Part shown: positions 46,581 to 56,150 of the stretch, one piece after another
Layout: the number at the start of each line of letters is the position of its first letter
How positions within the stretch are numbered: position 1 is the stretch's first letter
Assembly: GCA_905397405.1 (NCBI GenBank)
Contig: CAJPVJ010000002.1
Coordinates: 1 to 64,000, forward strand
Reading direction: 5' to 3'
From: Oppiella nova
Taxonomy: Eukaryota > Arthropoda > Arachnida > Sarcoptiformes > Oppiidae
Length of the DNA: 64,000 bases
Notes under the pieces: generated by a model
Told to the model about the DNA's origin: nothing
The model's input: the letters and a program-made list of their open reading frames with translations, nothing else
Database searches by the model: none
Made by a program: the position numbers and the translations under genes

Positions 46581-48035
46581 ATGTTATCTAATATCCGAGA
46601 ACAATGGTTCTCTAACATCCGTGGGGATGTGCTTGCTGGACTTGTTGTGGGGCTTGCACTCATCCCCGAAGCTATCGCTTTTTCAATTATTGCTGGTGTA
46701 GATCCAAAAGTGGGTTTATATGCATCATTTTGTATCGCCGTCGTGATTTCGTTTGTTGGGGGACGTCCAGCAATGATTTCGGCAGCAACAGGCGCTATGG
46801 CATTGCTTATGGTCACTTTAGTAAAAGAGCATGGCCTTGAATATTTACTTGCTGCAACAATTTTAACGGGTGTGATTCAAATATTTGCAGGCTATTTGAA
46901 GTTAGCGAAGTTAATGCGGTTTGTTTCTAAATCTGTAGTGATTGGCTTTGTGAATGCTTTAGCTATCTTAATTTTTATGGCTCAGTTGCCTGAATTTGTG
47001 AATGTGACGTGGCATGTTTATACTTTGGTTGCATTAGGTTTGGTAATCATTTATTTATTTCCGCTCATTCCAAAATTAGGAAAAATACTACCTTCACCGC
47101 TTGTGTGTATTATTGCAATTACGATATTGGCAATGAGTCTTGGATTTGATGTGCGAACAGTTGGGGATATGGGGGCTTTGCCTGATACGCTTCCAATATT
47201 TTTACTTCCAGACATCCCTTTGAATGTTGAAACATTGAAGATTATCTTGCCGTATTCATTCGCATTAGCGGCAGTTGGTTTACTTGAATCTATGATGACA
47301 GCGACGATCGTGGATGAAATGACTGATACACAAAGTGATAAATATCAGGAATGCAAAGGGCAAGGAATCGCGAATATTGCATCTGGTTTTATGGGAGGAA
47401 TGGCGGGTTGCGCAATGATCGGTCAATCTATGATTAATGTGAAATCAGGCGGTTTTTCTCGCTTATCAACATTCTCAGCGGGTATTTTTCTTCTTATTCT
47501 TGTTGTATTTATTAGTGACTGGCTCAAAGTGATTCCGATGGCTGCATTGGTTGCTGTAATGATTATGGTCTCTATTAGTACCTTTGAATGGCGTTCTCTA
47601 ACTAGCTTTAAAGCAAATCCTAAAAGTAGTAATGCTGTGATGATCGTGACCGTCATAGTGGTCGTGGCTACTCATAACCTCGCATTAGGTGTACTCAGTG
47701 GCGTTTTGCTTTCAGCGCTATTTCTTGCCATTAAATTAGAAGATGATATTCAGGTGAAGTCTACTTTTGAAGGTTCAGCACGTTTATATGATTTAAGCGG
47801 TCAGATTTTCTTTAGCTCTTCTGAAAAATTTATGCAAAGTTTTGACTTCAATGAGAAAATTTCAAATGTAATTATCGATTTGACTCACTCCCATATTTGG
47901 GATGTCACATCTGTTGCGATGTTGGATTCTGTTGTAAGCAAATTTCGTAAGAATGGAATCAACGTCACAGTACGTGGTTTAAATGAAGCGAGTTCAATTA
48001 TGATCGATAAGTATGGCACACATGCCAGAATTTAA
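46581..48035 (+). CDS. SulP family anion transporter with STAS domain
   Basis: 484 residues. The membrane part (~1-390, 12-14 helices) opens with [35 protein letters not shown] (~13-47), the SulP signature, in part; [17 protein letters not shown] (~60-76) is the conserved anion site. A C-terminal STAS domain (~395-484) contains [23 protein letters not shown]. Members transport sulfate, bicarbonate or other oxyanions; the substrate is not determined. Weak AGG Shine-Dalgarno; the leader is structured. Confidence 0.88.
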   Translation: MLSNIREQWFSNIRGDVLAGLVVGLALIPEAIAFSIIAGVDPKVGLYASFCIAVVISFVGGRPAMISAATGAMALLMVTLVKEHGLEYLLAATILTGVIQIFAGYLKLAKLMRFVSKSVVIGFVNALAILIFMAQLPEFVNVTWHVYTLVALGLVIIYLFPLIPKLGKILPSPLVCIIAITILAMSLGFDVRTVGDMGALPDTLPIFLLPDIPLNVETLKIILPYSFALAAVGLLESMMTATIVDEMTDTQSDKYQECKGQGIANIASGFMGGMAGCAMIGQSMINVKSGGFSRLSTFSAGIFLLILVVFISDWLKVIPMAALVAVMIMVSISTFEWRSLTSFKANPKSSNAVMIVTVIVVVATHNLALGVLSGVLLSALFLAIKLEDDIQVKSTFEGSARLYDLSGQIFFSSSEKFMQSFDFNEKISNVIIDLTHSHIWDVTSVAMLDSVVSKFRKNGINVTVRGLNEASSIMIDKYGTHARI

Positions 48036-48041
48036 ATTAAT

Positions 48042-48066
48042 GAGACTCTATATTTATGTAGAGTCT
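48042..48066 (+). terminator. Weak terminator after sulP
   Basis: Arms AGACTCTA / TAGAGTCT around nine bases; only a short T/A-rich tail follows. Confidence 0.5.
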
Positions 48067-48127
48067 CTAAAATCGGTATAATCTTAATTATGCAAGTACT
48101 TCGTAATATGAATTAGCTAAGATTCAT

Positions 48128-48478
48128 TTATGGGATATATGCCACAAATGCTAAAACTAAAATCAGCAAGAGAGGGACAATAGTTTTAGCTTGTGAAATA
48201 TTGATACAGCTGAAAAATACAATCAATGTAGTGTAAAAAAATAAAATGTTTGAAATAATTAAGATGCTAACTTAAGCCCAATGTCTAGCTTTTAAAAAAG
48301 ATTCAAACTTAAAGTAATATTTACAGATTAAAATCAACGAAATATAGATTAGTATTTGATTTATCTCGAATTCCTTATCATTTAGAAAATTTAGTATTTG
48401 GAAGTAAATTTGTAGAGCTAAAAGTAAGCTAAAAAAAATAACACCTCTACGACTTGCTTTTTCTTTTACCGTTCTCAT
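48128..48478 (-). pseudogene. Small membrane-protein gene interrupted by an in-frame stop
   Basis: From ATG at 48478 the frame gives 68 residues with two membrane helices (VIFFSLLLALQIYFQILNFL; INQILIYISLILICKYYF) and ends in TAA at 48272. The same frame then continues for ~46 more codons with two further hydrophobic segments (ILFFYTTLIVFF; IVPLLLILVLAFVAYIP) to a TAA at 48128. A four-helix protein of ~116 residues split by one stop is the likely origin. The 68-residue product may still be made. No clear ribosome binding site. Confidence 0.5.
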
Positions 48479-48582
48479 AAATCTAAGCGCTAAAATGTTA
48501 ATTTAGCGTTAATTTTACAGTTTTTTTATATGTTAATGCTATAATTCTTATCAATATCTAGTGCTTTCAAACGGTTAATACC

Positions 48583-48966
48583 ATGCCACAAATGTTTATT
48601 GATTATTCTGACAATATTCAAAATTTAGATAAAAAGAAATTGATGTTGGGCTTAAATCATGCACTGTTTGATACAGGTTTAGTGGGGCAAGCACATGATA
48701 TTAAATCCCGTATTCAATCAGTTTCGGATTATTTGATTGGCTTTGGGGATGAAAGTGGCGAGCAGAGTAATCAAGCATTTATTTTCGTACGTTTACAAGG
48801 TCTAAGTGGTCGTACTGAACCACAAAAAGACTTAATGACTGAAAATTTATCGCAATTTTTACAGTCATTTGAAGATTATTCTGCACAGGGTTTAGAAATT
48901 CAGCTCTGTGTAGAGTTTGCTGAAATGCCACGAGAAATTTATAAAAAAGTTTTCGTGCAAAAATAA
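48583..48966 (+). CDS. 5-carboxymethyl-2-hydroxymuconate isomerase family protein
   Basis: 127 residues of the CHMI/tautomerase superfamily. It starts MPQMFIDYSDN, exposing Pro2, the catalytic base, after Met removal; other features are ALFDTGLVGQAHDIKSR and AFIFVRLQGLSGRTEPQK (~63-80). The family isomerises ring-cleavage products in homoprotocatechuate breakdown, but no hpa genes are near, so the role here is uncertain. Terminator directly follows. Confidence 0.82.
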   Translation: MPQMFIDYSDNIQNLDKKKLMLGLNHALFDTGLVGQAHDIKSRIQSVSDYLIGFGDESGEQSNQAFIFVRLQGLSGRTEPQKDLMTENLSQFLQSFEDYSAQGLEIQLCVEFAEMPREIYKKVFVQK

Positions 48967-48969
48967 TCA

Positions 48970-49002
48970 GATTGGGGCTTAAAAGATAAGCCCCAATTTT
49001 TT
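48970..49002. terminator. Bidirectional terminator
   Basis: Stem ATTGGGGCTT / AAGCCCCAAT followed by a T-run; it separates the convergent isomerase and DUF4240 genes. Confidence 0.9.
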
Positions 49003-49004
49003 AC

Positions 49005-49637
49005 TTATTCATTTCTAAGCTCGCATATTGCTTTAACCAGTTTTGGATATCGCGCTTGTAACTCAACACCATTGAGTAAATCTCTTTCAATCTCGGCCGC
49101 CGCAAAATCATAGTGATGTTCTGGATGTTGTAAATATACCGCATCACGAATCTCAGACTCTTCTTCATTTTCATGATGAACGCTATATGCTTCATCAGCA
49201 ACATAGAGTAGACCCTCAGCCCAAGTGTCGCCTATATCAAAACTATATTTCCCGCTAACAAAGTTTTGAATATCTTCTTGTATGTCATCAAAGAATTCCT
49301 TGCCTTTGAGAATTAACCAACATCTAAAATAAATAAAACCATCATCTGATAAATAGGCATCGAAATTGAAAATGCCATCTTTTTCAGTAAAATCAGATTC
49401 TAAAATTGTCGAGAGTTCTGCGATTTCAGCGCTATAGAGTTGTGAGAGTTTGAGCTGGAGTGTTTTTTCAAAAGTAATCAGTTGTTGTTTATCTAATTGA
49501 GATAAATATTGCACAAGATCTTGTAAATGCTGGTCAATATCATAATCAGACCAGTGAGCATTTTTGTTGTGGTTCGACTGGTCTATTGCGTCCCAAAATA
49601 ATTTTTCTTCTTCTCGTAATGACATAAGTGATTCCAT
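49005..49637 (-). CDS. DUF4240 domain-containing protein
   Basis: About 210 residues. Core DUF4240 pattern: EEKLFWDAIDQS at the N-terminus and SDDGFIYFRCWLILKGKEFF (~108-127), with DIGDTWAEGLLYVADEAY further on. An acidic, soluble cytoplasmic protein of unknown function; members occur near toxin-immunity type loci in other genomes, without proof here. Start at 49637 or the ATG at 49625 (GGAA nearby) are both possible. Upstream of thiM's end by 52 bases on the same strand. Confidence 0.72.
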   Translation of the reverse strand: MESLMSLREEEKLFWDAIDQSNHNKNAHWSDYDIDQHLQDLVQYLSQLDKQQLITFEKTLQLKLSQLYSAEIAELSTILESDFTEKDGIFNFDAYLSDDGFIYFRCWLILKGKEFFDDIQEDIQNFVSGKYSFDIGDTWAEGLLYVADEAYSVHHENEEESEIRDAVYLQHPEHHYDFAAAEIERDLLNGVELQARYPKLVKAICELRNE

Positions 49638-49688
49638 AATAGGTTTAAGCTTAATTTTAATGCTAAAAAGCAAGTTTATCTGTTTAGT

Positions 49689-50555
49689 TTAAAGACTTAA
49701 GACTTCTATATCAGCATATTGCCAAATTTTATCTGCACTCATTTGATATATTTCATCTAAAAATGCGACATTAAAGCTTCCAACAGATTGGGCTTTTTCA
49801 AAAGCCAGTTTTCCTGCAATCGCAAAATGGATATGTGCAGAGATTGTTGCAATCGTAGCTGTTGTGACTGTACTATAAGCTGCAATTAATGCCCCTAAAG
49901 CGCAACCTGTTGCCGTGACTTTCGGCTGTAAAAAGCTTCCGCCATTGACCTGAATCACACTATTAAATTCTTTAGATAGAATAAAGTCAGATTCACCAGA
50001 AATTGCAACACATTCGGTATGGGTTAAAAGTGCTAAAGCCTGTAAATACACTTCATTGCTTGACACAGTACTGTCTACACCTTTCGATTCAACCTGATTT
50101 CCGGCAAGTGCACTGATCTCTGAAGCATTGCCACGAATAACATTCGGTTTAAGCAAAACCAATTGATCAACCATTTCACTGCGCCATTTGAGAAATGCAC
50201 CATAACCAACAGGGTCGAGCACCCACGGTGTATTTTTACTTGCTACAGTTTGTGCTGAAATTTGCATGGCCTGCATTTGTTCAGAGGTTGGTGTTCCCAC
50301 ATTGATACTTAATGCCGCAGCAATAGAAGCAAAGCTTTCCGCCTCAAATGGGTTATCAATCATTGCAGGTGAAGCCCCAGCAGCCAATAAGACATTGGCA
50401 GCATAATTTGCTGCAACACTGTTGGTGATACACTGGACTAAGGGCTGTTGAGTTTGTAACTCAGTCCAAGCATCCACAACTTTTTGTAAAATGACATCAG
50501 TGTGGGTATGAAGTTGATCCGTTTGAGAATGTGTAATATTTTCAGGATGATTCAT
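49689..50555 (-). CDS. thiM: Hydroxyethylthiazole kinase
   Basis: 288 residues. ThiM phosphorylates 4-methyl-5-(2-hydroxyethyl)thiazole in thiamin salvage. Motifs: VQCITNSVAANYAANVLLAAGASPAM (~40-65, in part), WVLDPVGYGA (~111-120), VLLKPNVIRGNASEISAL (~133-150) and the anion hole with Cys, VTATGCALGAL (~227-237). N-terminal ~20 residues are extra. ATGs with GGAGC spacing. Nine bases after the zinc-ribbon gene, so co-transcribed. No TPP riboswitch is visible upstream, and thiD/thiE are absent. Confidence 0.93.
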   Translation of the reverse strand: MNHPENITHSQTDQLHTHTDVILQKVVDAWTELQTQQPLVQCITNSVAANYAANVLLAAGASPAMIDNPFEAESFASIAAALSINVGTPTSEQMQAMQISAQTVASKNTPWVLDPVGYGAFLKWRSEMVDQLVLLKPNVIRGNASEISALAGNQVESKGVDSTVSSNEVYLQALALLTHTECVAISGESDFILSKEFNSVIQVNGGSFLQPKVTATGCALGALIAAYSTVTTATIATISAHIHFAIAGKLAFEKAQSVGSFNVAFLDEIYQMSADKIWQYADIEVLSL

Positions 50556-50564
50556 AAATGCTCC

Positions 50565-51719
50565 TTACTGAGTAAAGTAGTGGTCTTGGTGTTTGCAACT
50601 GCGACAAAATAATGTCACATAATTTTGTGCATCATACTCAACCGTTAATTCGTTTGAGCCACAATACATACAGCGCTTTTGCGAATAGAAATTTAAGCGT
50701 GGTTCAATCTTTTTCCAAGATTTCCACACAGGTTGAAAGAAGATACCTTCATCGTAGCCTAAAAACCGATAAAACAGTATTTCACTCATCCTACTTAATG
50801 GAATATTCGGTGGACGTGGCAGGGTTGAGGTTTCCCATTTTTCTGCAATTGCGCGTTCTCGATATTGTTGCACTGTTTTTTTGAGAATATTGGTATTAAT
50901 AAAGTTTTCGTTACGAACTTGTAGCGCCTTTTTTTGATATAAATATTCAAGCGCAGTTTGAATGAGATAGAAAATTTGCCCAACGGCTAATGTGTCGAGT
51001 AGGTGATAACAGAAGATTTGGAAGTTTTTATTGCCCGAAATCTGGATACCCCACGTGCGACAATAATGTTGGGTAAACTGTACAATTTCTTGGTACAGCA
51101 CAACATAGAGTGCATTTTTGACTTCTTCGGATGTTTTAAATGGGATACCTTGGCTTAGATTTTCATAGAACCAATGGCGTAGTTGTGTTGCGATACTAAA
51201 CATACTCGGTTCGGAATAACCATCCAAACGGACATTGATATAGTATTGGTGTGCATCATCACTAAAATCTTTGGCAACAAAAACATTGTCTTTAATCAGT
51301 TGATTGAGAAGTTGACTTTGAAAATAGTAATTGGGGGTAATGGGATGATATTTAATCACTTCCCAGTCAATAAACTCTTGATGGTTGGTATTTTCATGCA
51401 CCTGATTGTCTAAAATACTCAGTAAAAATAATTTATGTAAAAAACTGAGCTGGTCTAAACCTAATTCAAAATTATCTTTTTTCTTTAGCTTACGAGTTTC
51501 TTGCAAGCGAGTTTCTTTAATCAGTTTACGCCGTTTGCTTTGGCATGTTTCACAATGACAGTTGCGTTGATTGTTTTGAAAAACTTGATGATTGCAATGG
51601 CTACATTGGTGAAAACTCACTTCTTTCTCAAATTCTTCAGCTTCAACATAATACATACTTGCCTGACAAAGTGGGCAAAATGTACTTTCATCCAGCTGTT
51701 TTTGCAGAATTTGAAGCAT
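50565..51719 (-). CDS. Hypothetical protein with N- and C-terminal zinc ribbons
   Basis: 384 residues from ATG at 51719. Cysteine pairs frame the protein: CPLC (~15-18), CSHC (~39-42), then CHCETC (~54-59), and at the end CMYC (~355) with CRSC (~374). Between lies a mainly helical, aromatic region (~75-340). Twin zinc-ribbon ends point to nucleic-acid binding or protein assembly. No family was recognised. Operon with thiM (nine-base gap), a pairing that is hard to explain. Confidence 0.65.
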   Translation of the reverse strand: MLQILQKQLDESTFCPLCQASMYYVEAEEFEKEVSFHQCSHCNHQVFQNNQRNCHCETCQSKRRKLIKETRLQETRKLKKKDNFELGLDQLSFLHKLFLLSILDNQVHENTNHQEFIDWEVIKYHPITPNYYFQSQLLNQLIKDNVFVAKDFSDDAHQYYINVRLDGYSEPSMFSIATQLRHWFYENLSQGIPFKTSEEVKNALYVVLYQEIVQFTQHYCRTWGIQISGNKNFQIFCYHLLDTLAVGQIFYLIQTALEYLYQKKALQVRNENFINTNILKKTVQQYRERAIAEKWETSTLPRPPNIPLSRMSEILFYRFLGYDEGIFFQPVWKSWKKIEPRLNFYSQKRCMYCGSNELTVEYDAQNYVTLFCRSCKHQDHYFTQ

Positions 51720-51888
51720 AGAGATAAATATATAAATTATTAAGGACTTTTCATTATACACATCTATATAGATGAAAGCTGATTGCTTAAAATGAATGTT
51801 TTATAAAATATACAATTCAATGATGATTGAACCCATTGTATGATTATTCAATGATATTCAAAGACTAAATTTCAACGAGCGAATCCAT

Positions 51889-52149
51889 TTGAGTGCAAGT
51901 TTAGATGTTTCGGAATGGGATCATTTTTTAATCTTTTTATCTGGACTGTACGTAGAATGCCATTATGGTATTTTCTTGCTCAAAGCACTTAAAAACATTC
52001 AAATTGATCCGATTGAGAACCGTTATATGGGGCGCTTCGTTGCGTCAAAACATATTGACCATTCGGAATTATTGCAGGATAAAATAGCGCAGTCTGGTTT
52101 ACATTATCATTTTGAAAAGAAAATATTCGTAATCCCTTTACAAAAGTAA
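51889..52149 (+). CDS. Hypothetical small protein
   Basis: 86 residues from a TTG start; no ATG or GTG exists upstream before a stop at 51841, and the binding site is weak (GAG). Sequence is protein-like (EWDHFLIFLSGLYVE, FLLKALKN) with no membrane segment. It may be a fragment that lost its 5' end. Function unknown. Confidence 0.45.
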   Translation: MSASLDVSEWDHFLIFLSGLYVECHYGIFLLKALKNIQIDPIENRYMGRFVASKHIDHSELLQDKIAQSGLHYHFEKKIFVIPLQK

Positions 52150-52286
52150 CAATGTGGAGCTTTGGGGAAATGAAGCTTGTATGGTTTATCAGTTTATATG
52201 GTTTAAATGCGGTAAATAGAACGTATCTATTGATTCTATTTACCGATAAAAGGTGATTTAAACAATAATCCTAACGCTTACCTGCC

Positions 52287-52550
52287 TCAATAAGCAGCAG
52301 GGCATGGTAATTCAGAATCCTCAAAATGCTCCATTTTAGCCTGAAGCAATGCCTTGGCTTTTTTAGCTGGAACTTTGTGCTGTCCTAGCATTTCATATTG
52401 TTTTAAAAGCGCAGTCACTTCACTGGTTTTTAAAGGAATGCCTTCACAAGTCATAAACATCGCAATAACCTGATGATCTAACTTCGCTTTATCCAGCATT
52501 TGCATCGTTTTAATGTTTTCAACACGGACTATATGGTCTTTAAAAATCAT
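52287..52550 (-). CDS. Hypothetical small protein
   Basis: About 87 residues, starting at the ATG at 52550 (AGGTG seven bases upstream), because the longer frame to 52625 has no binding site. Helical and charged (MQMLDKAKLDHQVIAMF, KKAKALLQAKMEHFEDSE); C-terminal CPAAY. Unrecognised; cytoplasmic. Confidence 0.55.
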   Translation of the reverse strand: MIFKDHIVRVENIKTMQMLDKAKLDHQVIAMFMTCEGIPLKTSEVTALLKQYEMLGQHKVPAKKAKALLQAKMEHFEDSELPCPAAY

Positions 52551-52678
52551 GTTGCACCTCATTTTTTGTTGAGTATTTTTATTGTGCGATATACACAACA
52601 TTAAACAAGCAAGAACTGTGCTCAAAATGTAGTCGCTTTGAAAAAAGTGTAATGTTGTGCATCGTGGTATTTAATGTT

Positions 52679-53872
52679 TTATCGTGCACCTACAGGTTGG
52701 TACAATCCATTACCCTTACCAATATGCGATTGATAGATTGGAATCCATGGTGCGAAGAATATATTTTGTTTCCATTCATTTAGCACATTAAAACCGTTAC
52801 GTGCAATTGCGATACGATGTTGTACATTGGCCAGATTGGTTGCTGTGAATGGTGCGCGTATAATCAGATAGGGGGTGAAAATTAATTTAAATTTATTGAT
52901 GCCCACAAAGATATCACCACGTAAGCCTAAATTCTCTAAACTCAGCGAGAGCATAAAATTATTAATTTTAGCAAAATCACGCATTATTGGCTTATCCCAC
53001 ATCGGCTGTAGAATTTTTTCCTGTTCATGAATACCAAAGCTGATAGCTGCATCTGTAGCCAACTTTTTAAATTTTGATGAATAAATACCTGATCTAAGCG
53101 CTTCTTCATCTGCGATTTTTTGTAATTGAAACGCTTGTGTCAGGGTTGATCCATAGCCAGTCAGTTGTTGTGCTAACACCAAAGCATCATAGTGTTGATG
53201 CATAATACTGAGTCCACCAATATCTGCCATCACATTGGCTTGCCCATTAATTAATTCATTATTGGCTTGGGCAATGGTGGACTGTAATGTCGGTACATTC
53301 ATCCCTGCAATAATGACACTTTGACCATTGGTGACATTTAAGGGATCTAAAGCATTGGACAATGAGAAGGTTAATGCATACGTAGAACGGACATCATTGG
53401 CTACAAAAACACCCAGATTTGGCCAGAAGAATTTTGGATTGTTACGACTGAGTGCATCGTAATACATTAAAATAAAAGCATTAGTTGCAAGTAATATTTT
53501 TTGTTGTGACTGGTTGCCATAAGTATTTATAGCAAGCTGCCTAACTGTGGAAAATTGCTGGCGAATTTTGCTTCGGATACTTTCGTATTGCTGAATGGTG
53601 GATGTAATGGAAGGATCGTATAGAAAATTTTGATTATTGGCTATGTTGTAAAGTTGCTGGTACAGGTTTTTTTCAGACGTATTCAGATTGCGTTGTACCA
53701 TATTGGCATTCATATTGTAGGCAAGTTTTGAGAGTTGTGCTGGGCTCGCTTGAGTGGCATAGCTGGTTGCTGCCATTGTTTGTGTGGCATAAGGTACGAC
53801 CAAAACAGCTGTAATACCGATGATACATCTCGTTAATATTGCTTTAAATCTGGATATGGTTTTCTTATTCAT
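52679..53872 (-). CDS. Exported protein of unknown function
   Basis: 397 residues from ATG at 53872 (AGGA eight bases before; a second ATG at 53881 is too close). A signal peptide (KAILTRCIIGITAVLVVPYATQTMA, cleavage near residue 36) precedes a soluble, Q/N-rich, helical mature domain of ~360 residues with GKGNGLYQPVGAR at the end. Likely periplasmic or secreted. No enzyme motif was seen. Confidence 0.6.
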   Translation of the reverse strand: MNKKTISRFKAILTRCIIGITAVLVVPYATQTMAATSYATQASPAQLSKLAYNMNANMVQRNLNTSEKNLYQQLYNIANNQNFLYDPSITSTIQQYESIRSKIRQQFSTVRQLAINTYGNQSQQKILLATNAFILMYYDALSRNNPKFFWPNLGVFVANDVRSTYALTFSLSNALDPLNVTNGQSVIIAGMNVPTLQSTIAQANNELINGQANVMADIGGLSIMHQHYDALVLAQQLTGYGSTLTQAFQLQKIADEEALRSGIYSSKFKKLATDAAISFGIHEQEKILQPMWDKPIMRDFAKINNFMLSLSLENLGLRGDIFVGINKFKLIFTPYLIIRAPFTATNLANVQHRIAIARNGFNVLNEWKQNIFFAPWIPIYQSHIGKGNGLYQPVGAR

Positions 53873-54150
53873 GGGGAACATCCTGTTAATTTGTTTTTTA
53901 GAATTATGCTTATTTTGAATGTGTGCTATTCAAAGGTTCTAGTTATAGATAAGAAAAAATAAATTTAAAATGTGCTTTTAGGACAAGCAGATGAATGGTT
54001 TTTCCAGTAAATGATAAAATTATGTGATAAGTAAAATGAATATAGTTTCATTATAAAAATCAGAACAAATCGCCATTGTCATAAAACTGTCATCACGACA
54101 TTGCATAGTGCAATAAATTTTACATATATTTGACATAAGAGTAGAGCAAT

Positions 54151-54816
54151 ATGGCATTTAAATACGGCGTTGCTGCATTAGCTTTAATGCTAAGCGGATC
54201 AGTTTTTGCAGCAGTCACCTTATCTGCGCCAGAAGAAATTGTAGTATTGGCGGTGAACGATCAAGAAGTGAATTCAGGTTTAATCCGTAAAAAGAATGAA
54301 TATAAAGTCGATGCAGGTCAAGTTGCGGTAAGTGTTCGTTATCAACAATATTTTGAACATTTAAATGGTGAACATGATATTTTAAAGTCGGGTGTGGTTA
54401 CAGTGACTGCGCCAGATTTAAAAGATGGTCAAACTTATAAAATTGCTTTGGTAAATCCGCCTCAGCGTTTTGAAGATGCAAAAAAATATGCAGAACAACC
54501 AACGATTGCGATTTATGACAATAAAAACCGTCTCGTGGTGCAACAGACTGGTGTAAATACTGAAGCGAAGCCTTGGTTAGGTTCTGGTTTATTTGGCAAA
54601 GTGATTGATTTAACTTCAAGTAAAAAAGCGCCAGTAAATCAACCCGCAGCTGTATATGCAACAACGACAAGCCAATCACCAGCAGCAACCACAGTTAGCA
54701 AGACCACTCAAACCGTGAGTGACGCCAATTCAGCAGATCGCCAATTGATTCAAATCTGGCAAAATGCAAGCAAGGCGGAACGTCAGAAGTTTATGACTTG
54801 GTTAGCTGAGCAATAA
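54151..54816 (+). CDS. DUF2057 family periplasmic protein
   Basis: 221 residues. A signal peptide (MAFKYGVAALALMLSGSVFA, cleavage after residue 20) leads to a DUF2057 domain (~21-145: TLSAPEEIVVLAVNDQEV, VRYQQYFEHLNGEHDILKSGVVTV). A T/S/P-rich linker (~150-195) and a C-terminal helix (RQLIQIWQNASKAERQKFMTWLAEQ, in part) follow. Related to YccT-like exported proteins implicated in surface stress. Own terminator. Confidence 0.82.
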   Translation: MAFKYGVAALALMLSGSVFAAVTLSAPEEIVVLAVNDQEVNSGLIRKKNEYKVDAGQVAVSVRYQQYFEHLNGEHDILKSGVVTVTAPDLKDGQTYKIALVNPPQRFEDAKKYAEQPTIAIYDNKNRLVVQQTGVNTEAKPWLGSGLFGKVIDLTSSKKAPVNQPAAVYATTTSQSPAATTVSKTTQTVSDANSADRQLIQIWQNASKAERQKFMTWLAEQ

Positions 54817-54830
54817 TTTTAAGTAAATCT

Positions 54831-54858
54831 GAAAGACCATTTCGATGGTCTTTTTTTG
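54831..54858 (+). terminator. Terminator after the DUF2057 gene
   Basis: Stem AAAGACCAT / ATGGTCTTT around TTCG with T-run. Confidence 0.9.
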
Positions 54859-54896
54859 TGTTATAACAAAGTGTGTTTTTGAAAAAAAAGAATAAA

Positions 54897-55265
54897 ATGT
54901 TTGAAAGTTTTTTGATGTCAGATGATTTTCTTTATACAGCAGCGATCATTTTTACCGTTATTGGTTTATTTGCTTTTAGTTGGATTCCATATCGAGCTTA
55001 TTGTATTACAGCAAAACTCTTTCAAAATAAAGCTAATATTTTCCATTTTCTAGCTTTCTTTGCTACTTTAGGTATTTTATATATCTGGTCAATCTCATTT
55101 TATAAGCTGATCTTTAAATGTATTGCGGGAACTGCCCAAATGCATTGTTCGGCTAGTCGAAGTGGGGAATTGCTAATTCTCATTGAGGTTGCTTTATCAC
55201 TGGTCATTTTTGAATTGGTCCTATTTATCTTCAATTTTTTAAAAAGCAAACTGTATGCAGCTTAA
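54897..55265 (+). CDS. Hypothetical three-helix membrane protein
   Basis: 122 residues from the ATG at 54897; a GTG at 54873 is less likely. Hydrophobic segments at about 11-31, 46-66 and 92-115, with a CSASRSG loop between the last two. Unrecognised; the gene end overlaps the GNAT gene by 11 bases, so the two are coupled. Confidence 0.6.
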   Translation: MFESFLMSDDFLYTAAIIFTVIGLFAFSWIPYRAYCITAKLFQNKANIFHFLAFFATLGILYIWSISFYKLIFKCIAGTAQMHCSASRSGELLILIEVALSLVIFELVLFIFNFLKSKLYAA

Positions 55266-55803
55266 TTTTAGAACAGCACGAATATCCGACATTACAAATT
55301 TAGTTGATCTGATTAATTCTGCTTATCGACAACAAGAAGGTCGTAGTTGGACGAGTGAATCAGAAATTGTCACGGGTGATCGAATCAATGCCAAGCAATT
55401 AGAACAAGCATTGGCTCAGGATAATTTTCAGTTATTTGTTGCGGAATTGGATGAGCAAATTGTCGCATGTATTGGTTTGACTTTTACCCAACATGATGTG
55501 GAAATCGGCACATTTTGTATTGCAACTACATTACAAAATCAAGGTATTGGCAAATATGTTTTAGATTTTGCTGAACAGTATGTTCATAACAAAGTTCTAT
55601 CCAACCATTGCCATTTTACGCATTTCGTTATGTGGGTTTTAAGTGTACGTCATGAATTGATTGCTTATTATCAGCGCCGTGGCTATGTACAAACGGGTGT
55701 AGTGGCTGATTATCCTGCAAGTGCAAATGTAGGCATACCTGTTGTAGATTTGCATTTAATCGAAATGAGAAAGAGTGTCACAAGTTGCGTTTCATCCAAT
55801 TAA
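55255..55803 (+). CDS. GNAT family acetyltransferase
   Basis: 182 residues. The GNAT core is at ~45-130 with acetyl-CoA motif A IATTLQNQGIGKYVLDFAEQY (~89-109), preceded by RISDITNLVDLINSAYRQQEGRSW at the N-terminus; a C-terminal extension forms the substrate region (ELIAYYQRRGYVQTGVV). Acts on an unknown amine. ATG overlaps the preceding gene. Confidence 0.85.
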   Translation: MQLNFRTARISDITNLVDLINSAYRQQEGRSWTSESEIVTGDRINAKQLEQALAQDNFQLFVAELDEQIVACIGLTFTQHDVEIGTFCIATTLQNQGIGKYVLDFAEQYVHNKVLSNHCHFTHFVMWVLSVRHELIAYYQRRGYVQTGVVADYPASANVGIPVVDLHLIEMRKSVTSCVSSN

Positions 55804-55804
55804 A

Positions 55805-55833
55805 ATAAAACCCTGAATAAATCAGGGTTTTAT
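55805..55833. terminator. Bidirectional terminator
   Basis: Stem AAAACCCTGA / TCAGGGTTTT around ATAAA with A/T tracts on both sides; separates the convergent GNAT and ybgE genes. Confidence 0.9.
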
Positions 55834-55850
55834 TGTTTCAAATTTTGGAC

Positions 55851-56147
55851 TTAGCTAAAGAACCAAGTGTAATAGCCCCACAGCATGAGTGGCCATGCGA
55901 CATAGGGGCTAAATAACCATTTCCATAACCAAAACTGTGGTAGAAATCCGACCCCATGTATAAAGCCACCTGAAATACCAATCATCACCATCATGAGCGC
56001 ACTATGGTTATAGTGACCATTGGCATCAAGCATTGCTCCAGGGTGGATCAACAATACCGCAGCAAGAGGCAATGCCATCAAAAACGAAATGGCCATTGCA
56101 AACTTATTCGGCTTTCTTTGTTTTGTTGTCATTGCGATCTCTGTCAT
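55851..56147 (-). CDS. ybgE: Cytochrome bd operon protein YbgE
   Basis: 98 residues, three membrane helices, matching YbgE: HPGAMLDANGHYNHSALMMVMIG (~36-58, in part) and SGGFIHGVGFLPQFWLWKWLFSP (~59-81). It lies last in the cyd operon, three bases after cydX, whose terminal GAGGAA provides its ribosome binding site. YbgE is associated with bd oxidase assembly or function. Confidence 0.85.
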   Translation of the reverse strand: MTEIAMTTKQRKPNKFAMAISFLMALPLAAVLLIHPGAMLDANGHYNHSALMMVMIGISGGFIHGVGFLPQFWLWKWLFSPYVAWPLMLWGYYTWFFS

Positions 56148-56150
56148 GGT

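Noticed and set aside
50556-51900. TPP riboswitch for thiM
   Set aside because: No CTGAGA-type core upstream of the operon; thiM starts nine bases after another gene.
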